Source: Saprospiraceae bacterium
GTDB taxonomy: Bacteria > Bacteroidota > Bacteroidia > Chitinophagales > Saprospiraceae
DNA length: 5,231 nucleotides
Assembly: GCA_007128085.1 (NCBI GenBank)
Contig: SKYC01000302.1
Coordinates: 1-5,231 of the forward strand
Reading direction: 5' to 3'
Part shown: piece by piece, positions 1 through 5,231 of the stretch
Numbering within the stretch: position 1 is the first letter of the stretch
How the letters are laid out: every line of letters begins with the position of its first letter
Position numbers and translations under genes: made by a program
The notes under the pieces: generated by a model
What the model saw: the letters and a program-made list of their open reading frames with translations, nothing else
The model's database searches: none
Told to the model about the DNA's origin: nothing

Positions 1-118
1 AGCGAACCCCCGGATAAACGCCTATATCCAGATCATTGATCTGACTGGCTCCCGCGTTATTACTGATTCCCTCTCCAGAGATAATCCCAAATCGATCAAC
101 ACTTCGCAGGTCAACGGT
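1..118 (-). other. Start of DUF3494 ice-binding domain
   Basis: Residues 448-486 are 'VDLRSVDRFGIISGEGIS', a short Asn/Ala linker, then 'INDLDIGVYPGVR'. The family signature is 'v(n/d)LgsA..FaiLa..gIs.tg.t.i.gdiGvsPG', so both the hydrophobic 'FGIIS' strand and the 'DIGVYPG' turn are in place. Only the first 39 residues are visible; the solenoid coils and the ice-binding face are beyond the edge. Confidence 0.8.
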
Positions 119-1459
119 GGGGTTAAAATCTTCGCTTGCGGTGGTAAAACTCCAGTCAAAGTTACTGGCCATACCCTCACCGGTCAAATTCTCTACATCA
201 GTCGTGATCGTAGCTGAATACAATGTATTGGGTTTTAGATCTGAATTGGGTGTAAATGTAGCCCTAAAACCATCGTAGGTCACCTCTCCGCTTACTTCCT
301 CCGTACCTTCTAACAAAAGGAAAGAGGTGCCATCCAATGTGGAGGGATTTATTTGTTCACTGAATGTGGCAGTTATCGTTTTATTGAGTGGAACGTCTGC
401 TTCATTGTGAGCGGGATCTATTGAAACAACTGTTGGGGTGTCCCCGCTAGCAGTAGAAAATGTCCAGATATGATCATTTGCCAATGGAATTCCACTTGCA
501 CTTTGCACATCATCTACAATGGCAACAGTGTATAGGGTCCCTGGACTTAAAGGAGATGAAGGGGTGAAAATTGCAGTTGTACCACTGTAACTGACCTCTC
601 CGGTCACCGGCGCACCAATGCCCATCATCAGAAAAGTGTTTCCATCCAGGGTGGAAGGATCCATAGGTTCGCTGAAAGTAGCGGTTATCACTTTGTCCAA
701 TTGAACATCAGCTTCATTGTCACCGGGATCTGTCAGAACCACAGTAGGTGCTACGTCCGTTCCGGTGGTAAATGTCCACACGTAATCATTTGCCATTCCT
801 TCGCCAGCGGTATTCTCGACACCGGTCGTTAGGGTCGCTGTATATTCGGTATTTGTAGAAAAATCTTCATCCGGTTCAAAAAATGCCTGTAATCCACTAT
901 AGGATACGGTTCCATCTATCTCAGTTCCCGCCTGCGTCACGGTAAATGTATTGTCATTAATGGTTGAGGCAGTCATCGGCATATTAAAAGAAGCAATAAG
1001 TGTTATATTCAGTACGACTCCCGTACTTTCATTTTCGGGATCCACACTCACTACAATAGGTGAAAGGCTGGCTCCTGTACTAAAGGTCCAAACGTATTCC
1101 TCCTCCAGGGCAAGTCCATATAAATCTCTTGCGGAAGTTTTGACCCTACCGACGAAAATTGAATTGGGATCCAATGGACTCGACGGTGTAAACGTGGCGG
1201 TAAAACCACTATATGAAACGGTTCCACTCACTCCGTCGACAATGATTGAATTGGAGTTTATAGTGGATGGATCCATTTCTTTATTGAATACAACACTAAT
1301 TATTTGTGCATTAGGTACACTTGTAGCCTGATCCTCCGGATCGGTTGTTTCCACCATGGGACAGTCTACAATTTCCTCCTCAAAGAGGTCTTCTTTACAT
1401 GCGCCCATCAATACCATGGTAGCAAGGGAAAAGAGTATAATTATTTTTAAATGATTCAT
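1..1459 (-). CDS. Surface lipoprotein with four Big_5-type Ig-like domains leading into a DUF3494 ice-binding domain (C-terminus cut off)
   Basis: The ORF reads without a stop from ATG at 1459 to the window edge, giving 486 residues. Residues 1-20 form a short lipoprotein signal peptide (N-H-L-K, then a hydrophobic stretch, M-G-A) with lipidated Cys21. The following K-E-D-L-F-E-E-E resembles the Bacteroidota lipoprotein export signal K-(D/E)2, so I infer anchoring on the outer face of the outer membrane. Four Ig-like modules follow (about 36-130, 132-234, 237-338, 341-441). Each has a 'F(N/S)xxMdPST' type strand, a 'V(S/T)Y(S/D)G' strand and a closing 'W(T/S)F(S/T)T'. Residues 448-486 (VDLRSVDRFGIISGEGIS... 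then DIGVYPGV) match the opening of DUF3494, the beta-solenoid ice-binding fold; its remaining roughly 180-200 residues lie outside the window. Known members bind ice and inhibit recrystallisation or mediate ice adhesion; here the Ig modules would act as a spacer. The leader is A/T-rich (AAAATTTAAAAA) with no Shine-Dalgarno. The ice-face residues cannot be seen, so activity is unproven. Confidence 0.88.
   Translation of the reverse strand, partial: MNHLKIIILFSLATMVLMGACKEDLFEEEIVDCPMVETTDPEDQATSVPNAQIISVVFNKEMDPSTINSNSIIVDGVSGTVSYSGFTATFTPSSPLDPNSIFVGRVKTSARDLYGLALEEEYVWTFSTGASLSPIVVSVDPENESTGVVLNITLIASFNMPMTASTINDNTFTVTQAGTEIDGTVSYSGLQAFFEPDEDFSTNTEYTATLTTGVENTAGEGMANDYVWTFTTGTDVAPTVVLTDPGDNEADVQLDKVITATFSEPMDPSTLDGNTFLMMGIGAPVTGEVSYSGTTAIFTPSSPLSPGTLYTVAIVDDVQSASGIPLANDHIWTFSTASGDTPTVVSIDPAHNEADVPLNKTITATFSEQINPSTLDGTSFLLLEGTEEVSGEVTYDGFRATFTPNSDLKPNTLYSATITTDVENLTGEGMASNFDWSFTTASEDFNPTVDLRSVDRFGIISGEGISNNAGASQINDLDIGVYPGVR
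137..1354 (-). repeat. Four tandem Ig-like (Big_5/SbsA-like) modules with a 104-residue period
   Basis: The conserved Trp of each closing strand falls at residues 124, 228, 332 and 436, exactly 104 residues (312 bp) apart. Module spans are about 1354-1070, 1066-758, 751-446 and 439-137. Modules 3 and 4 are closest to each other: 'ITATFSE..(D/N)PSTLDG' is nearly identical, as are the preceding 'DP..(D/H)NEADV' strands. This suggests the last duplication made that pair. Module 1 is the most diverged. No cysteines occur within the modules. Confidence 0.82.
1397..1459 (-). other. Lipoprotein signal peptide with Cys21 and surface-export motif
   Basis: Residues 1-21 are MNHLKIII...VLMGAC: one Lys, a hydrophobic core, then small residues G-A before Cys. 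The -3 position is Met rather than the usual Leu, so the lipobox is slightly off consensus. C-K-E-D just after the cleavage site fits the K-(D/E)2 lipoprotein export signal described in Bacteroidota. The signal peptide supports the choice of ATG 1459 as the start. Confidence 0.75.
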
Positions 1460-1551
1460 TTTTTAAATTTTATTCAAATCCGGATCTTCGGAACAGTGTG
1501 AATTATTTCACTTAACAAAGTTGCAACCTCTCATTAAAAGGCCTCTTACAT

Positions 1552-1577
1552 AAAAAAAAATAGGAATTGCATAATTC
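1552..1577 (-). terminator. Weak candidate terminator (short stem plus T9)
   Basis: On the minus strand GAATT (1577-1573), loop ATGC and AATTC (1568-1564) are followed two bases later by TA and a run of nine T (1560-1552). The stem is only 5 bp and A/T-rich, so it would be weak alone. Its place, after the biosynthetic pair and about 90 bp before the lipoprotein start, is right for ending the upstream transcript. Confidence 0.3.
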
Positions 1578-1650
1578 AGACCTCTTTTAAAGCATGTTGA
1601 CTTGTTTTTGTCTTTCATGACATAAGGGTGAGGGACCCCATCCGGGTAAA

Positions 1651-1696
1651 TTCCCGAAGACCCATTCAAACGAAGGGAGCTTGAATGGGAGGGGAA
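1651..1696. repeat. Imperfect hairpin in the gap, possible transcript-end structure
   Basis: CCCATTCAA (1661-1669) and TTGAATGGG (1681-1689) are perfect 9-bp inverted arms around an 11-nt loop. An outer pair TTCCC (1651-1655) / GGGAA (1692-1696) extends the stem across a small internal loop. It lies 80-130 bp downstream of the PLP-enzyme stop. No U-tract follows on either strand, so it is not a classical intrinsic terminator; it could stabilise a 3' end or be a REP-like element. Confidence 0.5.
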
Positions 1697-1778
1697 ATGG
1701 CTCGGTATATTTTCGGATGTGATGTGTCGAGTCTTAGTAGAGGGATTCGAAGGATTGAGCTGGAAAAAAATCCGCAAC

Positions 1779-3227
1779 CTAAGAATTTCCATAGCTGACA
1801 CATACATCATTTTCAAAATCCCGGGTCTCATACTTTTCTTTTGAAGTCTGCAAGCTCAAATTAACGGAGAGTTCGAACAAATGTGCCTGAGTTTCAAAAA
1901 AGTGCATCATGTAGCCGGCAGTATTGACAAACCCCACGACATCCCCAATTTTCGGCAGGTTTGGCAAGGCTATTTTCCGCTTGAGCACAATATCCCGCTC
2001 AAGACAATAAGCTCCGGAAAAGTACACTTCGACTGGTTGTTTTGGTGTAGGGACAAAAGCGATTAGGGGATCCAATAAAAAATCGGCACTGGAGCTTTGC
2101 AACTGGCTCATGTTCATCTCAAGGCCTACAAGCCATCGACCCCCCATATCTTTTTTCCGAAATACGACTCTGGCGAGTGTCATGCCGACTTGGTTGAGGA
2201 GAGAACGCCCCGGTTCCATGCGTATTTCTATATTTCTGCCCTGGAGTAATTCTGAAGCGCTATTCCGGTTTTTGTAGCGATAGTTTAAGACTTTTTCGAG
2301 AAATACATCCCCGTTTCCCTCATTGAAAAAAGGATATGTTTCCAAGGCTCCCTGTATTTTATTATCGATCATTTGATATCCCAGGCCATCATTGTTAAAA
2401 GTGATCTCCTTCCGTTCTCCTTTGACTGCTTTTTTCAGTTCCCTCCTGAAACATTCCCACTCGTCTTCACTCTTCAGATAATTCACGAGCACTCCGCCCC
2501 CTATGTCAATAAACCGGGTATTGAGGCCGTGGGAATTCAGCTTTTCTGCCATAGAAATACACTGGTTTAATGCCGCTCCCCGTTCTTCAGTGGAATAGCC
2601 ATTTAAATGAAAATGCAAACCTCTGTAAGTCAAATGTGAATACTTCCCCTGCCGGGAACAATTGGAAGCAATAAAAGACAACACTTCGTCTATATCAAAA
2701 CCGAATCGACTGTAGAGCTTTTCCGTATCGGTATAAAATCCGCTTACACGAAAACCTACAGGGGTTTGTTTGTTGTGTTTTTTGGCGATACTGTTTAGCA
2801 AATCGCATTCATCCCGATTGTCCAGAATTACGAGTACATTATTTTCCACGGCCAATTTCAGTAATTTTTCTGTCTTTACAGCAGCTGTTACTACCAAAAG
2901 GTCAGGATTTACGCCGGCTTCCAGTGCTTCCAGACATTCCCTAAAGCTGGCAGTATCCACTCCTATTCCGTTTTCTTTGGATCGCTTTACAAGACTTTTG
3001 CATTTATTTGCTTTGCGGGCATAAAATAACTGATGTGGAATTCCGTGTTTTTCAAACACCTTGCGGAACGTATGAATATTTTTATCCACTGCAGGCAGAT
3101 AGTGGATATTTAACGGGGACCCCCAGGTTTCAAAAAGTGAATCCAAAAGTATCTTGTCCGCCATCAGATTTAACATCCAATCACTGACCACAGGCGCAAG
3201 TGCAGGCAGTTCGGTTACTGGTTTCAT
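1779..3227 (-). CDS. Y4yA-family PLP-dependent decarboxylase-like enzyme (fold type III)
   Basis: The protein is 482 residues and complete. It has the layout of the diaminopimelate/ornithine decarboxylase superfamily: an alanine-racemase-like PLP barrel (about 35-330) then a C-terminal beta domain (to about 455). Visible landmarks are the Schiff-base Lys72 in 'FYARKAN', 'GLHFHLNG' with His205/His207, the phosphate-binding 'IDIGGG' (240-245), 'MEPGR' (337-341), 'GAYCLERD' with Cys408 as the likely catalytic Cys from the partner subunit, and 'NTAGY' (435-439). The wording of 'GSPLN', 'EPGRSLL.Q.G.T.ARV', 'CLERD' and 'GFVNTAGYMMHFFETQAH' fits the Y4yA family better than LysA. Expected chemistry is decarboxylation of an amino acid or a citryl/amino-acid conjugate, by analogy with SbnH; the substrate is unknown. 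The first ATG is kept because it leaves a normal-length N-terminus; the leader is A/T-rich with no Shine-Dalgarno. It begins 21 bp after the FAD gene, so the two form an operon. Confidence 0.9.
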   Translation of the reverse strand: MKPVTELPALAPVVSDWMLNLMADKILLDSLFETWGSPLNIHYLPAVDKNIHTFRKVFEKHGIPHQLFYARKANKCKSLVKRSKENGIGVDTASFRECLEALEAGVNPDLLVVTAAVKTEKLLKLAVENNVLVILDNRDECDLLNSIAKKHNKQTPVGFRVSGFYTDTEKLYSRFGFDIDEVLSFIASNCSRQGKYSHLTYRGLHFHLNGYSTEERGAALNQCISMAEKLNSHGLNTRFIDIGGGVLVNYLKSEDEWECFRRELKKAVKGERKEITFNNDGLGYQMIDNKIQGALETYPFFNEGNGDVFLEKVLNYRYKNRNSASELLQGRNIEIRMEPGRSLLNQVGMTLARVVFRKKDMGGRWLVGLEMNMSQLQSSSADFLLDPLIAFVPTPKQPVEVYFSGAYCLERDIVLKRKIALPNLPKIGDVVGFVNTAGYMMHFFETQAHLFELSVNLSLQTSKEKYETRDFENDVCVSYGNS

Positions 3228-3248
3228 CTGTTTAAATTTTTACTGTAC

Positions 3249-5231
3249 TTAAGGCTGCAAATGAAAAAATTCTGAGTAAAACTTTCGCAATCTGGGGTTT
3301 GGCGCACTCCTCTGCTTTTGCAATTCTCTTACTTGAAGATCTCTCTTGCCTTTTGGGTGTGTTCTTCCCGTACGAGTGATTGGTTTTCTCTCCCGCCGTT
3401 TATGAGCTTTGCTGCCTTGAATGACTCCCAGACATTCACCCTTCAATCCCCATCCCAACCCACCATTGAGTTGCTTTGCTTCCAACTCGCCATGCCCCCA
3501 ACTCGCGTTGTCCCCAACTCGCCGTGCCCCCAACTCAGTAGTGGGTTGGTGGATTGGCAGGGGGATGGTTCTCCCACTCAATTGAAGGTTTTCCGGATTT
3601 TCACCCTCAGGATGTGTTTGGTTGTGTACCGATTCCCGGGTGCTATTCATCAGATGTTGAATGACCGATTGTGACCATGAACCAGCAAAATTGTTTCGGG
3701 TCCGAGACAGGGTGTCATTATCGTGAACAATCCCTTCTGTAGGCCTACCGTAAAGTATAATTTTTTCAGGGATTCCCCGCGGGTTCATGAGATTGCCCTT
3801 TCGGTCTATCTGCAGGGTTCCCGGCGCATAACAAATATTTTTATCTCTGTTTATATAGGTTCGAGCAAGCCGATTTTCAAGTAAATTGGTGAATAAACCA
3901 GAAGCTTCTTTTCCCATTGAATTTTTGGGGATACGCGCATCCACCAGTATGTCACAGTAAATTTCAGAAATACCATTGTTCAGCATAAATCCGGTCTCAA
4001 GAGGTTTTATTTTGGGGCTCCTTGCAAATTGAAAGTCTACAATACCTGTATTTGCCAGTGCGATAATTTTCTTGAGATTACCGGGTGGCGGTCCAAAAGC
4101 AATGCGGTTTAATTTACCAAAGTAATAACCATCAAACTCCTGATGGGAAGCAGCATCCAGACCACTGAAAGAATAGATTTCGTTAAATACGGGGCTTATC
4201 CTTTTCCATACGGCAGCAGCGCGCAACTGAGCCTCGTGCACTATGTGTCGGTTGTTCTCGCAGGTAAAAGCAATGAGGTATTCCAGTATATTTTCGTGAG
4301 TACTTTTTGCGGGATTGAATTCCGGTTCCAGTAAACTCTCCAATGAAAAACGCGCATAACCCGGGTGTTTTTGATGATAGGTGTTTATTTGACCGGTTAT
4401 TTCATCGTAATTTGAATGGTGGATGAGCTCCTCTTTCTCATGCGAGAATAAAGTCCTGTAGTACGCGCATTCCATATCCCGGGCAATGAGCGGAAGTATA
4501 TCCTTTTTAAAACTTAATTTTACATGGTTTAAAGACCTGAGCGTTTCCACACTTAAACGCTCAGGGGCTTCATTCGTATTAAAATCGTATTTGGGCATCA
4601 TTGGCCAGCCGGATTTTGAAAAGGGAAAAATGCGTTTCGGTTCCTTGCCGGATGTTTTGTAAACTAGTTTTCCATCAATCGCTTCTGCAAAAGAGCCTCC
4701 TTTTCCCTCGCTGAGGGCCAATGCCGCATCTATAAAAGTCAATCCCATTCCCTTTACAACCACCGTATCCCGCTCTGTGATCCCGTTTAAATTTTGTTGC
4801 ACAGGATAGATAAAAGGGACTGTATTGTATTTTGGTTTTGTTGATTCGCTGTGACGCTGGTGTCCGGTAGATATCAAGATGTGTTGAAAATCGGTCAAAC
4901 GGCATATCTTTTTCCGCTGTATAAAACCAATCGAATAGCCTTCGTCCATCTTTTCAATAGAACGCACCTCCGCGATATGTTGTTGGAGAGCGACATTTTC
5001 GGGGAGGTTTTGGATGAGCTGGGAAAATCCGTTTTCCAGATAGTCTCCGACCACGGCCCGTGACGCATACAACGGATCGATTTCATCCAGGGGCATTTGT
5101 TTTTCCAGCGCTATGAACTGCGATAAACTCAAGGGGTTTTTGACAACAGAAAGTGGCAATTCCTCTGTCCACATATTGATGTGTTTGTTGGCAAAATTCA
5201 TTAACAGGTAAGCCGGTTGATCGCTTCTGTA
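3249..5231 (-). CDS. FAD/NAD(P)-binding protein (FAD_NAD_binding_9 type), N-terminus cut off, with unusual C-terminal tail
   Basis: The frame is open through 5231 and the ten codons before the internal ATG at 5201 read YRSDQPAYLL, so the true start and the first Rossmann GxGxxG lie outside the window; 660 residues are visible. 'AYLLMNFANKHINMW' resembles the segment after the FAD-binding site in this family. Counting from Met at 5201, 'YASRAVVGDYL' (45-55) is the family's 'YxxRxxxGxYL' stretch, 'ILISTGH' (108-114) is the flavoprotein ATG-like strand, and 'VVVKGMGLTFIDAALALSEGKGGSF' (147-171) is a second dinucleotide-binding strand-turn-helix. 'LYGRPTEGIVHDNDTLSRTRN' (483-503) is near the family's usual C-terminus. 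The product is probably a soluble flavoenzyme acting in the same pathway as the PLP enzyme 21 bp downstream; reaction unknown. Residues 519-650 are a low-complexity basic extension of repeat origin. Confidence 0.82.
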   Translation of the reverse strand, partial: YRSDQPAYLLMNFANKHINMWTEELPLSVVKNPLSLSQFIALEKQMPLDEIDPLYASRAVVGDYLENGFSQLIQNLPENVALQQHIAEVRSIEKMDEGYSIGFIQRKKICRLTDFQHILISTGHQRHSESTKPKYNTVPFIYPVQQNLNGITERDTVVVKGMGLTFIDAALALSEGKGGSFAEAIDGKLVYKTSGKEPKRIFPFSKSGWPMMPKYDFNTNEAPERLSVETLRSLNHVKLSFKKDILPLIARDMECAYYRTLFSHEKEELIHHSNYDEITGQINTYHQKHPGYARFSLESLLEPEFNPAKSTHENILEYLIAFTCENNRHIVHEAQLRAAAVWKRISPVFNEIYSFSGLDAASHQEFDGYYFGKLNRIAFGPPPGNLKKIIALANTGIVDFQFARSPKIKPLETGFMLNNGISEIYCDILVDARIPKNSMGKEASGLFTNLLENRLARTYINRDKNICYAPGTLQIDRKGNLMNPRGIPEKIILYGRPTEGIVHDNDTLSRTRNNFAGSWSQSVIQHLMNSTRESVHNQTHPEGENPENLQLSGRTIPLPIHQPTTELGARRVGDNASWGHGELEAKQLNGGLGWGLKGECLGVIQGSKAHKRRERKPITRTGRTHPKGKRDLQVRELQKQRSAPNPRLRKFYSEFFHLQP
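3455..3549. repeat. Imperfect 19-bp inverted repeat enclosing the tandem repeats
   Basis: The left arm CCAACCCACCATTGAGTTG (3455-3473) and right arm CAACTCAGTAGTGGGTTGG (3531-3549) are complementary at 17 of 19 positions, with 57 bp between them. The right arm overlaps the fourth 16-bp unit. Both strands could fold into a long hairpin or cruciform. This layout suits a dispersed REP/BIME-like intergenic element or a small non-autonomous mobile element. Confidence 0.7.
3482..3545. repeat. Four tandem 16-bp repeats (CCAACTCGC-type)
   Basis: The units are at 3482-3497, 3498-3513, 3514-3529 and 3530-3545. The first three read CCAACTCGCCATGCCC, CCAACTCGCGTTGTCC and CCAACTCGCCGTGCCC. The fourth keeps CCAACTC and then diverges. 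The segment 3481-3540 is about 63% G+C (38 of 60), much richer than the flanking genes. It lies inside the 3' end of the FAD reading frame. Confidence 0.85.

Larger units (their letters stand above)
1460..1778. other. Intergenic stretch with hairpins, no convincing gene
   Basis: About 320 bp separate the PLP-enzyme stop from the lipoprotein start. A 107-codon minus-strand frame runs through it (1831 to 1508), but its first 50 bp overlap the end of the PLP gene and its translation (Ser/Pro/Asn/Lys-rich) looks like no known protein. The stretch holds a strong inverted repeat (1651-1696), a weak stem plus T9 on the minus strand (1552-1577) and an AT-rich leader before the lipoprotein. The best match to the Bacteroidota -7 box TAnnTTTG is CAACTTTG at 1523-1516 on the minus strand. 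It has no clear -33 partner, so I do not call a promoter. Confidence 0.6.
3252..3647 (-). other. Atypical C-terminal extension of the FAD protein
   Basis: The 132 residues after the family-like end ('WSQSVIQHLM') are rich in Gly, Arg, Lys, Gln and Pro, with no recognisable domain. Part of them ('ELGARRVGDNASWGHGELEA') is read from 16-bp DNA repeats. Since 16 is not a multiple of three, each unit is read in another frame and the peptide recurs only after three units (ELGA at 556, ELEA at 572). This points to non-coding repeat DNA captured by the ORF rather than a selected protein domain. The original stop may have been lost by insertion or by a frameshift. Confidence 0.55.

Noticed and set aside
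951..1331. Plus-strand 126-codon frame
   Set aside because: It is antisense to the Ig modules, whose minus-strand reading has clear domain periodicity and a signal peptide.
1516..1523. Bacteroidota promoter before the ice-binding gene
   Set aside because: CAACTTTG matches the TAnnTTTG -7 box except at the first base, but there is no clear TTTG -33 element at the right distance.
1508..1831. Minus-strand 107-codon frame as a gene
   Set aside because: It overlaps the end of the PLP enzyme in another frame, has no initiation signal, and its translation is low-complexity with no family resemblance.
1779..3227. Diaminopimelate decarboxylase LysA for lysine synthesis
   Set aside because: The fold and PLP residues agree, but the C-terminal motifs (CLERD, NTAGYMMHF) and the FAD-gene partner fit the Y4yA family; no lysine-pathway gene is nearby.
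3482..3545. CRISPR array
   Set aside because: Units are 16 bp, directly adjacent, with no spacers, and there are no cas genes nearby.
3318..3674. Plus-strand 118-codon frame opposite the FAD protein tail
   Set aside because: It has no recognisable domain and reads through the same 16-bp repeats. The repeats keep several frames open, so the open frame is not evidence of coding.
3249..5201. ATG at 5201 as the true start of the FAD protein
   Set aside because: The frame is open upstream to the window edge with family-like residues (AYLLMNFANK spans this Met), and a start here would lose the first FAD-binding Rossmann motif.

Overview
The window looks like a piece of a Bacteroidota chromosome. 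The evidence is AT-rich leaders with no Shine-Dalgarno sequence, a lipoprotein with a Bacteroidota-type surface export signal (Cys followed by K-E-D), tandem Big_5-type Ig-like repeats, and a gene pair of the Y4yA/FAD type. An ice-binding domain hints at a cold, marine or polar habitat, but this is inference. All three real genes lie on the minus strand, and both window edges cut a gene.

Right part (5231 down to 3249): the 3' two-thirds or so of a large FAD/NAD(P)-binding protein whose N-terminus lies outside the window. Its family-like part ends near position 3650. The ORF then runs on for about 132 residues of low-complexity basic sequence. That tail is encoded by DNA carrying four 16-bp tandem repeats, set between the arms of an imperfect 19-bp inverted repeat.

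Middle (3227 down to 1779): a complete fold-type III PLP-dependent decarboxylase of the Y4yA family, related to diaminopimelate/ornithine decarboxylases. It starts 21 bp after the stop of the FAD gene, so the two are almost certainly co-transcribed. Y4yA-type enzymes and their neighbours resemble parts of NRPS-independent, staphyloferrin-B-like metallophore pathways. This pair may therefore be the end of a small-molecule (siderophore-like) biosynthetic operon whose other genes lie beyond 5231.

Gap (1778 down to 1460): about 320 bp with no convincing gene. It holds a good hairpin (1651-1696) and a weak stem followed by a T9 run on the minus strand (1552-1577).

Left part (1459 down to 1): the first 486 residues of a surface lipoprotein with four Ig-like modules at an exact 104-residue period. 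It leads into the start of a DUF3494 ice-binding domain, which is cut by the window edge. This gene is probably a separate transcription unit, unrelated in function to the biosynthetic pair.
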